DNA of 64,000 nt from Leptospira ognonensis (GCF_004770745.1 NZ_RQGD01000046.1:124001-188000), one strand, 5' to 3'. Shown: positions 1 through 9,060, counted from the first letter of the stretch. Translations and numbers: made by a program. The notes: a model not told the origin generated them from the sequence alone.

Positions 1-548
1 TAAACTACCGGGAGGCGTATGGACTTCATGCCTCTAATGGGATTCTCTTCAATCATGAATCCCCAAGAAGAGGAGAAACGTTTGTCACACGCAAGGTCAC
101 TCTTGGTGTAGCGGCAGTAAAGGCGGGCAAGCTCTCGCACATCACTATGGGAAACATTGATTCCAAGAGAGATTGGGGCTACGCTCCCGACTACGTGCAA
201 ATGATGTGGATGATGCTCCAAAAAGACCATGCAGATGACTATGTCGTTGCGACCAATGAAACTCACACGGTTCGAGAATTCATTGAAGAGTCTTTTAAAA
301 TTGCGGGATACGAAATTATTTGGGAAGGAAAGGCAGACTCAGAAGTCGGCAAAGATAAAAAATCGGGACAGGTTTTGATCAAAATCGATCCGAAGTATTA
401 CCGCCCTACGGAAGTTGAACTTTTGATCGGAAATCCAGCCAAGGCAAAAGAAAAGTTAGGTTGGGAGCCAAAAGTTAAGTTTAAAGAATTAGTTAGGATT
501 ATGACAGAGGCTGATCTGGCAACCTATCAGTTAAAGCCAGAAGCCTAA
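1..548 (+). CDS. gmd: GDP-mannose 4,6-dehydratase, C-terminal part (cut by window start)
   Basis: This is the last 181 codons of a short-chain dehydrogenase/reductase that converts GDP-mannose to GDP-4-dehydro-6-deoxymannose, a cytoplasmic step towards GDP-fucose, rhamnose or perosamine for surface polysaccharide. The reading frame is open from base 3, so the first Met in the window (147) is internal. The Gmd signatures NHESPRRGETFVTRK and GNIDSKRDWGYAPDYV are both present, followed by the substrate-binding run YYRPTEVELLIGNPAKAKE, which is typical of the family. The C-terminus looks complete. It is convergent with the STAS gene across a 34-base gap that contains a perfect inverted repeat. 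The missing 5' part is a window-edge effect. Confidence 0.95.
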   Translation, partial: NYREAYGLHASNGILFNHESPRRGETFVTRKVTLGVAAVKAGKLSHITMGNIDSKRDWGYAPDYVQMMWMMLQKDHADDYVVATNETHTVREFIEESFKIAGYEIIWEGKADSEVGKDKKSGQVLIKIDPKYYRPTEVELLIGNPAKAKEKLGWEPKVKFKELVRIMTEADLATYQLKPEA

Positions 549-564
549 GTAAAAGTTTTTAAAG

Positions 565-601
565 TCAGTTTTTCGAATTCTTTTAGAGTCCGAAAAACTG
601 A
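565..601. terminator. Inverted repeat between convergent genes, possible bidirectional terminator
   Basis: Bases 566-575 (CAGTTTTTCG) are perfectly complementary to 591-600 (CGAAAAACTG), and 565/601 add an eleventh pair around a 15-base loop. The repeat lies just after the gmd stop, and its loop contains the STAS stop codon. There is no clean T-run immediately after the stem on either strand, so termination is inferred from position only. Confidence 0.35.
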
Positions 602-888
602 TCTAACATTAGTTTTTTTAAGGTCTCTTTGAGTTTATCTTGGATGTTGACGATCTTGACGGTCATCTTCTTCTCGTCTGCCTTATTCTTAAATGAGAGC
701 AATCTTGAGATTCCTAATGAACTCACGATGACTACCTTTTCAAGATCTAGGAAAACTTCAGTCACAGCTTTTTCCAAAGTTGAATTTAAGACTTCTCTTA
801 GTTCAGCAGAGTTTCCATCCAAAATCTGATCCATAAATTTTATGCGAATGGTCTGACCTTTTTCTTCAATTTGAATTTTTTCGTTCAT
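583..888 (-). CDS. STAS-domain (anti-sigma factor antagonist-like) protein
   Basis: This 101-residue protein is one STAS domain, the fold of SpoIIAA-type anti-anti-sigma factors that bind an anti-sigma kinase and are switched by serine phosphorylation. The pattern is right: an N-terminal strand pair (IRIKFMDQILDGNSAEL), then FLDLEKVVIVSSLGISRLLS in the place of the phosphosite loop, then a C-terminal helix. The usual Asp before the phosphorylated Ser is Val here (VSSLG), so phosphoregulation is not certain. It lies 54 bases downstream of the cyclic-nucleotide-binding gene on the same strand, which suggests a shared signalling role. No anti-sigma factor or phosphatase partner is visible in the window. 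Confidence 0.8.
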   Translation of the reverse strand: MNEKIQIEEKGQTIRIKFMDQILDGNSAELREVLNSTLEKAVTEVFLDLEKVVIVSSLGISRLLSFKNKADEKKMTVKIVNIQDKLKETLKKLMLDQFFGL

Positions 889-942
889 TGTGGTTTGTCC
901 CTATAAATAAAGAAATCTATCTGCAAGATAGCAAGAAGAAAT

Positions 943-2154
943 TTATTTTAACTTCTTCAGTTTATTTTCCATATTTGCTTTTTTATGATAGAATTGGACG
1001 AGTTTTTCTAGCTCTGCCATATCAGAACATACGATTTTTCCCATTTCAAGTCGGATAAATTTGTTTTGTTTCATGATCTCTGCAATGAGTAACTCATCTT
1101 TCGGATCCGTTAGGCCCACCATTTTCAATAAGTCTTTGGTTCCGATTTCAAAATTATAGGCCTGTTTTTGAGCGATTTTGACACGATTTTTCTCACTTAA
1201 CGTCATAAGCGTGTCAACGATTCGTGCCTGAGAGTCTTTCAACAGTAAATTTGCTAACTGCTTGTATGCGGTCCATATCCTTTCGGAGAGTAGGGTGATC
1301 AAACGAGTCGCAAGTTGCGGTTGTGCTTTTACCATTCCTTCAAAGTTCGCTTTGTTTATGGCAAGAAGTTCCACATCACCAGAGGCAATGGCCGATGCAG
1401 ATCTAGGTTTGTTATCAAGGATGGCCATCTCCCCGAAGATATCTCCCGTATTTAATACCGCGAGCATGACTTCGTTTTGGTTTACAATTTTGGAGATTTT
1501 TACCTTTCCACTTTGGAGAATGAAAAGCTCTCTGCCTGGTTCATGTTCACAAAAGATCATTTCATTGTCTTTGTAGTTTCGATTGAACTTGGTATAGTCA
1601 ATGACGGCGCCTTGGAATGGCTGGTTCATTGTTTGTAATCGCAATTTGGCCTGAGGGACAAATTGTCCACTAGGTAAATGTTTCAGATAACTTTGATATG
1701 CGAAAGTAGCATGTGCTGTGTTCTGCAATTGGAAATAGTATTCTCCAATTTTGAAGAGTTCGTTAGGATCCTCTTCGACAGCATTCCGAAAGGAGAGTCG
1801 AGTGATCGTCGTATCAAACTGGCGCAACTTCATAGAGAAGAAGCGAATGATGTTCATCGCTACAGCCGTTGATTTTTGAATGAGCGTGCCGAACTGGTCG
1901 TAGCTGACTGAGATTAAAGATACGCTTGTTAAAGAGGTAGCAGATTCAATTTGTGCATGCTGGCTCATAGCAGCAACAACGCCAAAAAAATCACCTGGCC
2001 CTAAAACTTGATTGGGATCTTCGCCGACAACGGCTGTCTCCCTGGTGATACGAACTTTCCCTTCGCGGATGATATAGAAATTGTTCGCATCTTTCTTCCC
2101 TTCTACAATGATGTAGGAGTTTGCTGGGAAGGTAACCATTTGAAAAAATGACAT
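943..2154 (-). CDS. Protein with two cyclic-nucleotide-binding domains
   Basis: This 403-residue cytoplasmic protein has a CNB domain at about residues 10-120, a helical linker, a second CNB domain at about 195-310, and a C-terminal region (about 320-400) that may be a Crp-like winged helix. The second CNB has an intact phosphate-binding cassette (GDIFGEMAILDNKPRSASA), so it probably binds cAMP or cGMP. The first has GDFFGVVAAMSQ without the conserved Glu and Arg, so it is probably a non-binding or regulatory copy. It is co-oriented with a STAS gene (54 bases downstream) and a helical-repeat protein (82 bases upstream). The role may be transcriptional control or second-messenger sensing; the DNA-binding part is not certain. 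Confidence 0.85.
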   Translation of the reverse strand: MSFFQMVTFPANSYIIVEGKKDANNFYIIREGKVRITRETAVVGEDPNQVLGPGDFFGVVAAMSQHAQIESATSLTSVSLISVSYDQFGTLIQKSTAVAMNIIRFFSMKLRQFDTTITRLSFRNAVEEDPNELFKIGEYYFQLQNTAHATFAYQSYLKHLPSGQFVPQAKLRLQTMNQPFQGAVIDYTKFNRNYKDNEMIFCEHEPGRELFILQSGKVKISKIVNQNEVMLAVLNTGDIFGEMAILDNKPRSASAIASGDVELLAINKANFEGMVKAQPQLATRLITLLSERIWTAYKQLANLLLKDSQARIVDTLMTLSEKNRVKIAQKQAYNFEIGTKDLLKMVGLTDPKDELLIAEIMKQNKFIRLEMGKIVCSDMAELEKLVQFYHKKANMENKLKKLK

Positions 2155-2236
2155 CTTTTATTTACTCTAAGGCCTTACACTTGTGAACGTGACTACTTTA
2201 TTATCGGAGATCATACAGGCAATATTTTCCTCAAAA

Positions 2237-2752
2237 TTACTTATTTTTACTCTCAGCTAAAATTTCTAATTGAGCGAGCTCCAATTCTGCCTCCTGGGCA
2301 ATTTTTGAGGAATAAGTATTTTGCGTTATGTCTTTTAAAATTGTAGCAGCTTTCGCCTCTCTACCCAATCGGATCAGGGCCCGAGCCGCCTCTAGGTAGG
2401 CATCGAGACCTTCTTCGGTATTCGGATAGTCTTTGTACATTGCGAGTTCATTTTTTGCAAGGGCGAGCGTATCGCCAAGCTTACGATAGGATTTGGAGAG
2501 CAATTTTCTCGCCTCCCATTCCCTAGGGTGGCGTAGATAAAGAATTAGGAATAATTTCAATTCTTCCGTGGATTTTACGTAGTTGCGATCTTCATAAAAT
2601 TCGGATGCCTTTTGAAATAGCAATTCGCCTTGTTTCAGTTCTTCCGCTTTATATACTTCATTTCGATTCTTTCCTGCTTGGGCGTGCAGGTTGGTAACAT
2701 GCTGAAGGCCGAACAAAGTTAAACAAAGAATCAAAACAAGCCAGTTTCTCAT
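2237..2752 (-). CDS. Secreted TPR-like protein of unknown function
   Basis: The 171-residue product starts with a classical signal peptide (RNWLVLILCLTLFGLQHVTNLHAQA, likely cleaved after AQA). The rest is almost wholly helical, with alternating hydrophobic/charged spacing typical of tetratricopeptide repeats (ELKQGELLFQKASEFYEDRNY, then EARKLLSKSYRKLGDTLALA). It is probably a periplasmic scaffold. The gene is 16 bases downstream of the VWA gene. VWA and TPR proteins often occur together in Bat-type aerotolerance operons, but no AAA MoxR ATPase is present here, so that link is only an analogy. Confidence 0.65.
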   Translation of the reverse strand: MRNWLVLILCLTLFGLQHVTNLHAQAGKNRNEVYKAEELKQGELLFQKASEFYEDRNYVKSTEELKLFLILYLRHPREWEARKLLSKSYRKLGDTLALAKNELAMYKDYPNTEEGLDAYLEAARALIRLGREAKAATILKDITQNTYSSKIAQEAELELAQLEILAESKNK

Positions 2753-2768
2753 ACGACATATATCGACA

Positions 2769-3812
2769 TTATGGGGAAAAATTCTGAAGAAGTTTTATGT
2801 CAGATTTGGCAAGGATTCTGGGTACACTCTCTAGACTCCACAACTCGAGGGAGGTTTCTGATTCTTGGTTTTGATTTAGATTTAGAACTAACTTTCCTTT
2901 TCCCCTCCAATCGGGCTGGAATTGTACCTCGGTTTGCGAGAGATCGCCAAGACGTTTTTCCCTGAGCGGGGGAACTTCTTTCGTTTGGACCGATTTTTCT
3001 CTAGGAAATAGATTCATCTGAACCAATTGATTTCCTTGGTTTGTTATGCCTTCAAATTCGTAATGGATGATATACGATTCATTGCCTTTTGTTTGCGAAT
3101 AGGGCAAAATGCTCAGAATTTTTATATATGGTTTTTTTGGCGAACTCGCTTGCGTATCGGAAATAAAAAGATTTCCTCCCAAATTTAAGAGAGCGTATTC
3201 CATATCCTCACGTTTTTTAACCGTAAAATACTTTCCATTTCCAATCTTTGCAAGTGCGGTTAAATCCTCTTCTGCTTTTGGATCCAGATCGATACCAAGG
3301 ATGTGCAAATTGAATTTTTTACCTCGCGTTTTTAAGGCATGCAAAGTCATAGCGGGGTCGCCCTCGCAGCTTTCCATTCCATCGGAAATAAAGATAATCT
3401 CTGTCTCTTTATAATCCCGAAGCAGGTACTCACCTACAAGTTCTAAAGTATGCGCAATGGGAGTGGAACCAGAAGGAATGATGCTTGTTAGCTTAGTAAT
3501 TGCTGCACTCGCTCCTCCTTTTTGGATGGGCTGGTACAGTCTTGCGGAGCTGCAACCAGCGATGCGATTTCCATAGGCGACAAGTCCAACCTCTGAATCT
3601 TTCGGAAGTTTACTTAAAAAATTCATCAGCTGGTCTTTCGCAATGGCCATACGTGTGACGCCATCTATTTTCTCAGCCATCGAGCCGCTGGCATCAACAA
3701 TAAAAACATATCGTTTGTTAGATGTAACCGACTCCGAATACAGATTGAAAACCAATAAGAAGGAGAGAGAGAAAAAAAAAGAAATTTTCGAAATCAAAAT
3801 GCGAAGGCTCAC
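2769..3812 (-). CDS. Secreted von Willebrand factor A domain protein
   Basis: This 347-residue protein has an N-terminal signal or anchor segment (residues 8-25) and a VWA domain at about 32-210. The metal-ion-dependent adhesion site is intact: DASGS near residue 40, the Thr loop around GSTPIAH, and the Asp in IFISDGMESC. VWA domains bind protein partners through a divalent cation. The C-terminal 120 residues look like a beta-rich domain of unknown family. The start codon is GTG at 3812 and no strong ribosome site is visible. It lies 32 bases downstream of the Nudix gene and probably shares its operon. Confidence 0.85.
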   Translation of the reverse strand: MSLRILISKISFFFSLSFLLVFNLYSESVTSNKRYVFIVDASGSMAEKIDGVTRMAIAKDQLMNFLSKLPKDSEVGLVAYGNRIAGCSSARLYQPIQKGGASAAITKLTSIIPSGSTPIAHTLELVGEYLLRDYKETEIIFISDGMESCEGDPAMTLHALKTRGKKFNLHILGIDLDPKAEEDLTALAKIGNGKYFTVKKREDMEYALLNLGGNLFISDTQASSPKKPYIKILSILPYSQTKGNESYIIHYEFEGITNQGNQLVQMNLFPREKSVQTKEVPPLREKRLGDLSQTEVQFQPDWRGKGKLVLNLNQNQESETSLELWSLESVPRILAKSDIKLLQNFSP

Positions 3813-3844
3813 TTTATTCTTTTCGGTGTGGAGATGAATTTACC

Positions 3845-4474
3845 TTAGATGAGTTTAGGATCAAAAAAAGGTGGAGAATTGAGATTTGGCTGCACTTGAA
3901 TGGGCTTTCGATCAAATGAGGCATAATCATTTAATAGACGGATGATCATTTCACAAGTGGCACCCCAAAGAAGACCGTCCTCTAAATCAAAATAGAAAGA
4001 ATGGTCGTCACCATTTCTAGAAGTAAATTGTAGCGAATAAAAAGGGGCTTTCAGAAGTTTAGAAAATGGTAAAATGATAATCTTTTCCACCTCATCTTCG
4101 TTGTGTGAAAATTGAAAATCCCCAATATATTTACCAAGAAATGGAGTGATGTGGAATCCTGTTCTCGTTTGCATACCTTCATGTTTGCCTAAAACAGTGA
4201 GTTGTTCTCTCGAGACTCCCATTTCTTCTTCCCATTCCCGAAGTGCGCACTGTAATAAATCTTTGTCTTCTGGATCTAACACTCCACCCGGAAAGGAAAT
4301 TTGACCTGGGTGGGAGTTTAGATGTTTTGCTCTTTGTGTGAGTATCAGTCCTTGGCCAAGATCATCCAATTCAAAGATAGGTATGATGACAGAGGAGATT
4401 TTTTTGGTGGTATCTGGCATCGAGTGCCAGGATTGCGAAAGTTTACCTTGAACGCTTTTTAGATCTAAGTTCAT
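3845..4474 (-). CDS. Nudix hydrolase, CoA-diphosphatase-like
   Basis: The 209-residue product has a Nudix box at about residues 63-88: ISFPGGVLDPEDKDLLQCAL followed by REWEEEMGV. The one-residue-longer spacing before the REW-EE core and the LLQCALRE sequence are typical of the CoA pyrophosphatase branch (NudL/YeaB, PCD1), which splits CoA or its oxidised or acylated forms into phosphopantetheine and ADP. The sequence does not determine the substrate. The start overlaps the end of the RNase D gene by 4 bases (4471-4474), so translational coupling is likely. Confidence 0.85.
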   Translation of the reverse strand: MNLDLKSVQGKLSQSWHSMPDTTKKISSVIIPIFELDDLGQGLILTQRAKHLNSHPGQISFPGGVLDPEDKDLLQCALREWEEEMGVSREQLTVLGKHEGMQTRTGFHITPFLGKYIGDFQFSHNEDEVEKIIILPFSKLLKAPFYSLQFTSRNGDDHSFYFDLEDGLLWGATCEMIIRLLNDYASFDRKPIQVQPNLNSPPFFDPKLI

Positions 4475-5688
4475 TCTTCTTTCGAAGAGTGGTTTTGGGT
4501 CTTTCTTCTCTTGGCGAGAAATGCTTCCTTAGACCGAACAGGCGAGAGTCGATTCACCATGGAATCATAATTCAGTCCTTGCAAGGCGGCAAGAAGAGAC
4601 GGTCCATAATTTTCAACTTTCCAAGGGGAGAATACGTTTAATGCACGAAGTTCTTCTTGGGTTTGTGGATTCGCTTTTAAAATGGTAATCAATTGTTTGT
4701 TCGAAGGTAATAGGGAATGTTCCATACGTCGAATACGCATAATGCGAAGCCGCCATTTTTTGGCATTTTGGAAGCGTTTGTCCTCGTCCTCGTTTAAATC
4801 TTCGCCGTGTCTTTTGGAGAGTTCTGACGTTTCGATCGGATCATTATATTCGCTAATGAGAAGTTTATAGATTTCACCACCGTCTTTTTTGCCGAACCAT
4901 TCGATGCATTTTTCTTCGTTAGGTTGTTCTTTGACAGCTTGCGACAATTTATCATTCCCAAAAACTCGAAAACTAGCTTTATTGATTCGTTTTGCTTTCT
5001 CATCACGATATCTTAGAAGTTCTAAGATTTTTCTGCGTTCAAGTGGTGTAAAATTTACGATGTCTGGAAATTTAGCAAGAGAGAAACCTTCGCCTTCTTT
5101 TGCAACATAGTCTTCAGAAGCAGTGAATTCGAATTCAGACTTCGCCTCGTCGTATAAATTTCTTTTGCGAAGCTCCTCTTCCATTTTAAGCCAGATTGCT
5201 TCCAGGTAAGCAGTATCCAGCGCCGCATAACGTAGTTGTTGTTTTTGAAGTGGCCTGATTTCCCAATTGGATTTTTGTTCTACTTTGGAAAGTGCTACTT
5301 TGTGATAAAATTCTACGACAAAGGAAAGCGAGCTCTGTTCCATAGAAAGAAGTCGAGAACTGATCATGGTATCTGCAACATTCTTAAATCGAAACGAAAA
5401 ATCTCTTTTGAGGGCTCGGATATCGTCTTGAGCGGAGTGGAAGATCTTTAGGATCTTCTCGTCTTCAAAAAGAGGGCCCAGACCCTTCAGATCGGAAATT
5501 TTAAGCGGGTCAACAAGGTAGTTTTTTCCATTCGAATTGATCTGAATGAGGCAAACCCGAGGGTAATATGTGTAATACCCAGACGATTCTGTGTCAATCG
5601 ACAGTATTTTGGATTGCCTGAGGTTGATTAGAGCGAGCTCTAATGCTTTTGGCGTATCTACGAGAATATAGTTGGAATTGATTTGCAT
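4471..5688 (-). CDS. rnd: Ribonuclease D
   Basis: This 405-residue 3'-5' exoribonuclease acts in tRNA 3' processing. The DEDDy exonuclease domain covers about residues 1-190: DTE in LSIDTESSGYY, the second Asp in FHSAQDDIRALKR, the third in VADTMISSRLL, and the Tyr/Asp pair in RYAALDTAYLEAIW. All catalytic acids are present. The C-terminal half carries HRDC-type helical RNA-binding repeats (LERRKILELLRYRDEKAKRI and, later, RALNVFSPWKVENYGPSLL). It is the first gene of a minus-strand run and is divergent from purF, with 41 bases between the starts. Confidence 0.93.
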   Translation of the reverse strand: MQINSNYILVDTPKALELALINLRQSKILSIDTESSGYYTYYPRVCLIQINSNGKNYLVDPLKISDLKGLGPLFEDEKILKIFHSAQDDIRALKRDFSFRFKNVADTMISSRLLSMEQSSLSFVVEFYHKVALSKVEQKSNWEIRPLQKQQLRYAALDTAYLEAIWLKMEEELRKRNLYDEAKSEFEFTASEDYVAKEGEGFSLAKFPDIVNFTPLERRKILELLRYRDEKAKRINKASFRVFGNDKLSQAVKEQPNEEKCIEWFGKKDGGEIYKLLISEYNDPIETSELSKRHGEDLNEDEDKRFQNAKKWRLRIMRIRRMEHSLLPSNKQLITILKANPQTQEELRALNVFSPWKVENYGPSLLAALQGLNYDSMVNRLSPVRSKEAFLAKRRKTQNHSSKEE

Positions 5689-5729
5689 CTAATCGTGATT
5701 TTAGAAATACTGCAATTGTCATTCTACCA

Positions 5730-7157
5730 ATGATTCTTCAATCTGACAAACCAAAAGAAGAGTGTGCCATATTTGGCATCTACAACAGTAAAGAGGCCGC
5801 CAACTTTACGTATCTAGGTCTATACTCCATGCAACACCGAGGCCAAGAGTCTAGTGGCATCGTTTCCACAGACGGTGAGCATCTATATCGCTATGCGAAT
5901 ATGGGACTGGTTGCAAATATTTTCACACAACCTAAGATCAGAGAGTTGATCGGCGACTCTGCCATCGGACATAACCGTTATTCTACAACAGGCGCTAGCT
6001 TTTTAAGAAATGCCCAGCCTATCCGTGTCGAATCCCATCTTGGACCCATTGCTTTGGCCCATAATGGAAACCTTGTCAATTCTTGGGATATCAGAAATCG
6101 ACTCGAAAGAGACGGCTCCATTTTCCAAACTACGATAGATTCTGAAGTCATAGTACATTTGATGGCAAAAAGCCATAAAACCGATCTATTAGAAGCGCTC
6201 TGTGAGTCTCTTTCGCAGGTAAGGGGAGCCTATTCGCTTCTCGTCCTTACACCGCGGTATCTGATCGCTGTGAGAGATCCAAATGGATTCCGTCCTTTGG
6301 TCATGGGAAAGAGATCGGATGGTTCGATTGTTTTTGCTTCCGAGACTTGCGCATTTGATATTACAGAAACGGAATATGTCAGAGATGTTGCTCCAGGAGA
6401 AATGATCGTCATTGACCATTCAGGAGTTCGCTCACTTTACCCATTTCCCAAGGCGAAACCTAGCCTTTGTATTTTCGAATACATTTATTTTGCCAGACCT
6501 GACTCTTATATTTTTGAAGAATCTGTTTATAAGGTAAGAAAGGCCTTGGGTCGCCAGCTAGCACGTGTTTTACCTGTGGAAGCTGATGTGGTCATACCCG
6601 TTCCTGATTCTGCAAACATCGCCGCCTTGGGTTACTCAGAAGAATCTGGAATTCCTTACCAAAGTGGACTCATTCGCTCCCATTACGTTGGAAGGACCTT
6701 TATCGAACCCGACCAAAAAATCCGAGACTTCGGTGCCAAAATCAAATACAACGTTGTTAAAGAAGTTGTGAATGGCAAACGTGTGGTTGTCATTGATGAC
6801 TCTGTGATGCGAGGGACAACAAGTCGGAAGATTATAAAAATGATCAGAGCCGCTGGCGCGACAGAGATTCATTTTCGAGTTTCTGCTCCACCGACGGTTT
6901 CACCTTGTTATTATGGCATAGATATTCCAACGCATAAGGAATTAATCGCTGCCACTCATTCGATTGAAGAAATTCGCAAGTATCTTCGGGTGGATACTCT
7001 ATCCTATTTGGCACTCGATAATATGCATAAAGCAGTCGAGGGGCACAAAGGTGGAGGATTTTGTGATGCATGTTTCACTGCAAATTATCCCGTTGAGTTC
7101 CAAGATCACGCCGGAAACCAGAAATCATTATTTACTGAATATTCTACAGAAGAGTAG
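5730..7157 (+). CDS. purF: Amidophosphoribosyltransferase (PurF)
   Basis: The 475-residue enzyme makes 5-phosphoribosylamine from PRPP and glutamine, the first committed step of purine synthesis. Residues 1-11 are a short propeptide; Cys12 in KEECAIFG is the expected N-terminal nucleophile of the glutaminase after processing. The PRPP-binding loop is VVVIDDSVMRGTTSRK. Cys residues in SLCIFEY, VSPCYYG and FCDACF match the four ligands of the [4Fe-4S] cluster in the Bacillus-type enzyme, so this is the oxygen-sensitive iron-sulfur class. queD starts 2 bases after its stop. Confidence 0.97.
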   Translation: MILQSDKPKEECAIFGIYNSKEAANFTYLGLYSMQHRGQESSGIVSTDGEHLYRYANMGLVANIFTQPKIRELIGDSAIGHNRYSTTGASFLRNAQPIRVESHLGPIALAHNGNLVNSWDIRNRLERDGSIFQTTIDSEVIVHLMAKSHKTDLLEALCESLSQVRGAYSLLVLTPRYLIAVRDPNGFRPLVMGKRSDGSIVFASETCAFDITETEYVRDVAPGEMIVIDHSGVRSLYPFPKAKPSLCIFEYIYFARPDSYIFEESVYKVRKALGRQLARVLPVEADVVIPVPDSANIAALGYSEESGIPYQSGLIRSHYVGRTFIEPDQKIRDFGAKIKYNVVKEVVNGKRVVVIDDSVMRGTTSRKIIKMIRAAGATEIHFRVSAPPTVSPCYYGIDIPTHKELIAATHSIEEIRKYLRVDTLSYLALDNMHKAVEGHKGGGFCDACFTANYPVEFQDHAGNQKSLFTEYSTEE

Positions 7158-7159
7158 AG

Positions 7160-7534
7160 ATGGAAGAGATCGAACTTTCAAAAACATTTGGTTTTGAGGC
7201 GGCACATTTTTTACCAAATGTTCCTGAAGGTCACAAATGCAAGCGTATGCATGGACACAGCTTCCGGTTCGCGGTCTACCTCAAGGGCCAAATTGATCCA
7301 CATACTGGTTGGCTGATGGATTTTAGCGAACTCAAAAGAATCGTAAAACCTATATTAGAAGAACACCTTGATCATTTTGTTTTAAACGAAGTCAAAGGTC
7401 TTGAAAACCCGACAAGTGAAAATTTGGCTGTTTGGTTGTGGAATCAATTGAAACCCAAGCTGCCTTTATTGGATAAAATTACTCTTTACGAAACATGCAC
7501 AAGCTCTTGTGTTTATCGCGGGCCAAAAACGTAA
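7160..7534 (+). CDS. queD: 6-carboxytetrahydropterin synthase (QueD)
   Basis: This 124-residue T-fold enzyme converts dihydroneopterin triphosphate to 6-carboxy-5,6,7,8-tetrahydropterin in the queuosine pathway. The zinc ligands are the His in FEAAHFLP and both in MHGHS; the catalytic Cys is in EGHKCKRMHGH; the Asp-His pair is in HLDHFVLN; the substrate Glu is in LYETCTSSC. The whole sequence is close to Escherichia coli QueD in motif layout. It is preceded by an AGAAGAG ribosome site within the purF end and is followed 6 bases later by queC. Confidence 0.95.
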   Translation: MEEIELSKTFGFEAAHFLPNVPEGHKCKRMHGHSFRFAVYLKGQIDPHTGWLMDFSELKRIVKPILEEHLDHFVLNEVKGLENPTSENLAVWLWNQLKPKLPLLDKITLYETCTSSCVYRGPKT

Positions 7535-7540
7535 TTAAAA

Positions 7541-8245
7541 ATGCCTGGCGCCGTCGTACTCTTATCAGGTGGTCTTGATTCAACTACTTGTCTTTATTTA
7601 GCTGCTAGAGATTACGGTTACCCTAAGAAAAAAAATCTACCAATACTCGCGCTTTCATTCAATTATTCACAAAAACACAAGATTGAAATTTCTAAGAGCC
7701 GTAAGATCACTAAGGAATTAGGAGTCAAACACCTCATCCAAAAATTAGATCCAAATTTTTTTCTCGGGAGCTCTCTTACGGAAAAAAAAATTAAGGTTAG
7801 GAAAAATGCCGCATTTGAATCATTAGGTGATCATTCGGAGATTCCAAATACCTATGTACCCGGAAGGAACATCTTGTTTTTATCTTTCGCTCTTTCATTG
7901 GCAGAGGGTCATAATTTTGATTCGATCTATATCGGTGTCAATGCTCTGGATTACTCGGGCTATCCAGATTGCCGCCCAGAATTTATTGAGGCATACCAAA
8001 AAATGGCAAACCTCGGAACGAAAGCCGGAATTGGTGGAAAAGGACGTGTCAAGATCATCACACCGTTGTTAGAGTTAAATAAAAAAGAAATTATTTTGCT
8101 AGGTCAAAAAGTTGGTGCCCCTTTGCATCTCACTCATTCCTGTTACGATCCACAAAAAGGAAAGCCTTGTGGCAAGTGTGATTCCTGCCTCCTTCGCGCA
8201 AAAGGATTTAAGGAAGCCGGCTTGAGGGACCCAGCAAATTTGTAA
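7541..8245 (+). CDS. queC: 7-cyano-7-deazaguanine synthase (QueC)
   Basis: The 234-residue enzyme makes preQ0 from 7-carboxy-7-deazaguanine, ammonia and ATP. The N-terminal PP-loop SGGLDSTTCLYLA binds ATP, and four Cys in HSCYDPQKGKPCGKCDSC bind zinc. The gene follows queD directly and no strong ribosome site is visible, which suggests translational coupling. queE and queF do not follow, so the other steps must be encoded elsewhere or differ. Confidence 0.95.
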   Translation: MPGAVVLLSGGLDSTTCLYLAARDYGYPKKKNLPILALSFNYSQKHKIEISKSRKITKELGVKHLIQKLDPNFFLGSSLTEKKIKVRKNAAFESLGDHSEIPNTYVPGRNILFLSFALSLAEGHNFDSIYIGVNALDYSGYPDCRPEFIEAYQKMANLGTKAGIGGKGRVKIITPLLELNKKEIILLGQKVGAPLHLTHSCYDPQKGKPCGKCDSCLLRAKGFKEAGLRDPANL

Positions 8246-8262
8246 CGAAACTCCATCAAAAT

Positions 8263-8952
8263 TTGAGATTCAAAGTTCATGTCATCTTATTATTTTTTGC
8301 ATTCGCATTTGCGAATCAATGCCATCGCGATTTTCACCATTACGTTCAATCTCGAACTTCGAAACTAAAGGTTTATGTCAGACCGACTGAGGTCGAAATT
8401 GATATTCTTTTTTTGAGGTCCATTTCGTCTCTGGAAGTACCGAGTGAACTACGACAAGAATGGATCCGAAAGATCGCACAGAGGCATGCGCAGTGGTTTG
8501 ATGTTCGGTTGCGACGCATTTTGCTTTCGGAGGGGATGTCCCTTGTTTCCGAGGAAAAGGCAGATTTGATTTTAGAACCCAGCATCGTAGATATGGGCGA
8601 GGTTAGAGCGAAGGTTTTTTTACAAGGACTTTCGGTCGGATTGGTTTTTGGAATCATTATAGGAGAAGCCACAGGCAAACCAGATTTAGGTTTGGCGGTG
8701 TTTGTTTGGGAAGTCCTCGAAGAAATCATCATCGTATATTTGTTAAAATCCTATTTTATGATCACAACAATCGATCTCACCATAAAATTGCCAGATGGCT
8801 CTACCCTTGCGTCCAAGGAGTTTACGTCTTATTCTAATGAAAAATATGAGGAAAATCTGCCAGATTTCACAAGAAAACTTCGCGAAAACAAAGTTCGGGG
8901 AAGTTTAGAAGAAAATGCTCGCGACATTGCCGATTTTTTGAAATCTCGATAA
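8263..8952 (+). CDS. Membrane-anchored or lipoprotein of unknown function
   Basis: This 229-residue protein starts with TTG at 8263, 17 bases after queC. An N-terminal hydrophobic segment (VILLFFAFAFANQC) could be a signal peptide with Cys at about residue 20, but Gln at -1 is a poor lipobox, so lipidation is doubtful. The middle contains a second glycine-rich hydrophobic stretch (LSVGLVFGIIIGEATGKPD, then VFVWEVLEEIIIVYLL), probably a membrane hairpin. I do not recognise the family; Leptospira has many such paralogues. Context gives no clear role. Confidence 0.6.
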   Translation: MRFKVHVILLFFAFAFANQCHRDFHHYVQSRTSKLKVYVRPTEVEIDILFLRSISSLEVPSELRQEWIRKIAQRHAQWFDVRLRRILLSEGMSLVSEEKADLILEPSIVDMGEVRAKVFLQGLSVGLVFGIIIGEATGKPDLGLAVFVWEVLEEIIIVYLLKSYFMITTIDLTIKLPDGSTLASKEFTSYSNEKYEENLPDFTRKLRENKVRGSLEENARDIADFLKSR

Positions 8953-9060
8953 ATTTGAACATAGTTAACTAGATAAATAGTTGAATCTATGACGAATCAA
9001 TGTTTTCCTTACTAGACTTAACCGAATCAAGAATTAATTACCTCAGGATTAAAAATAGAA

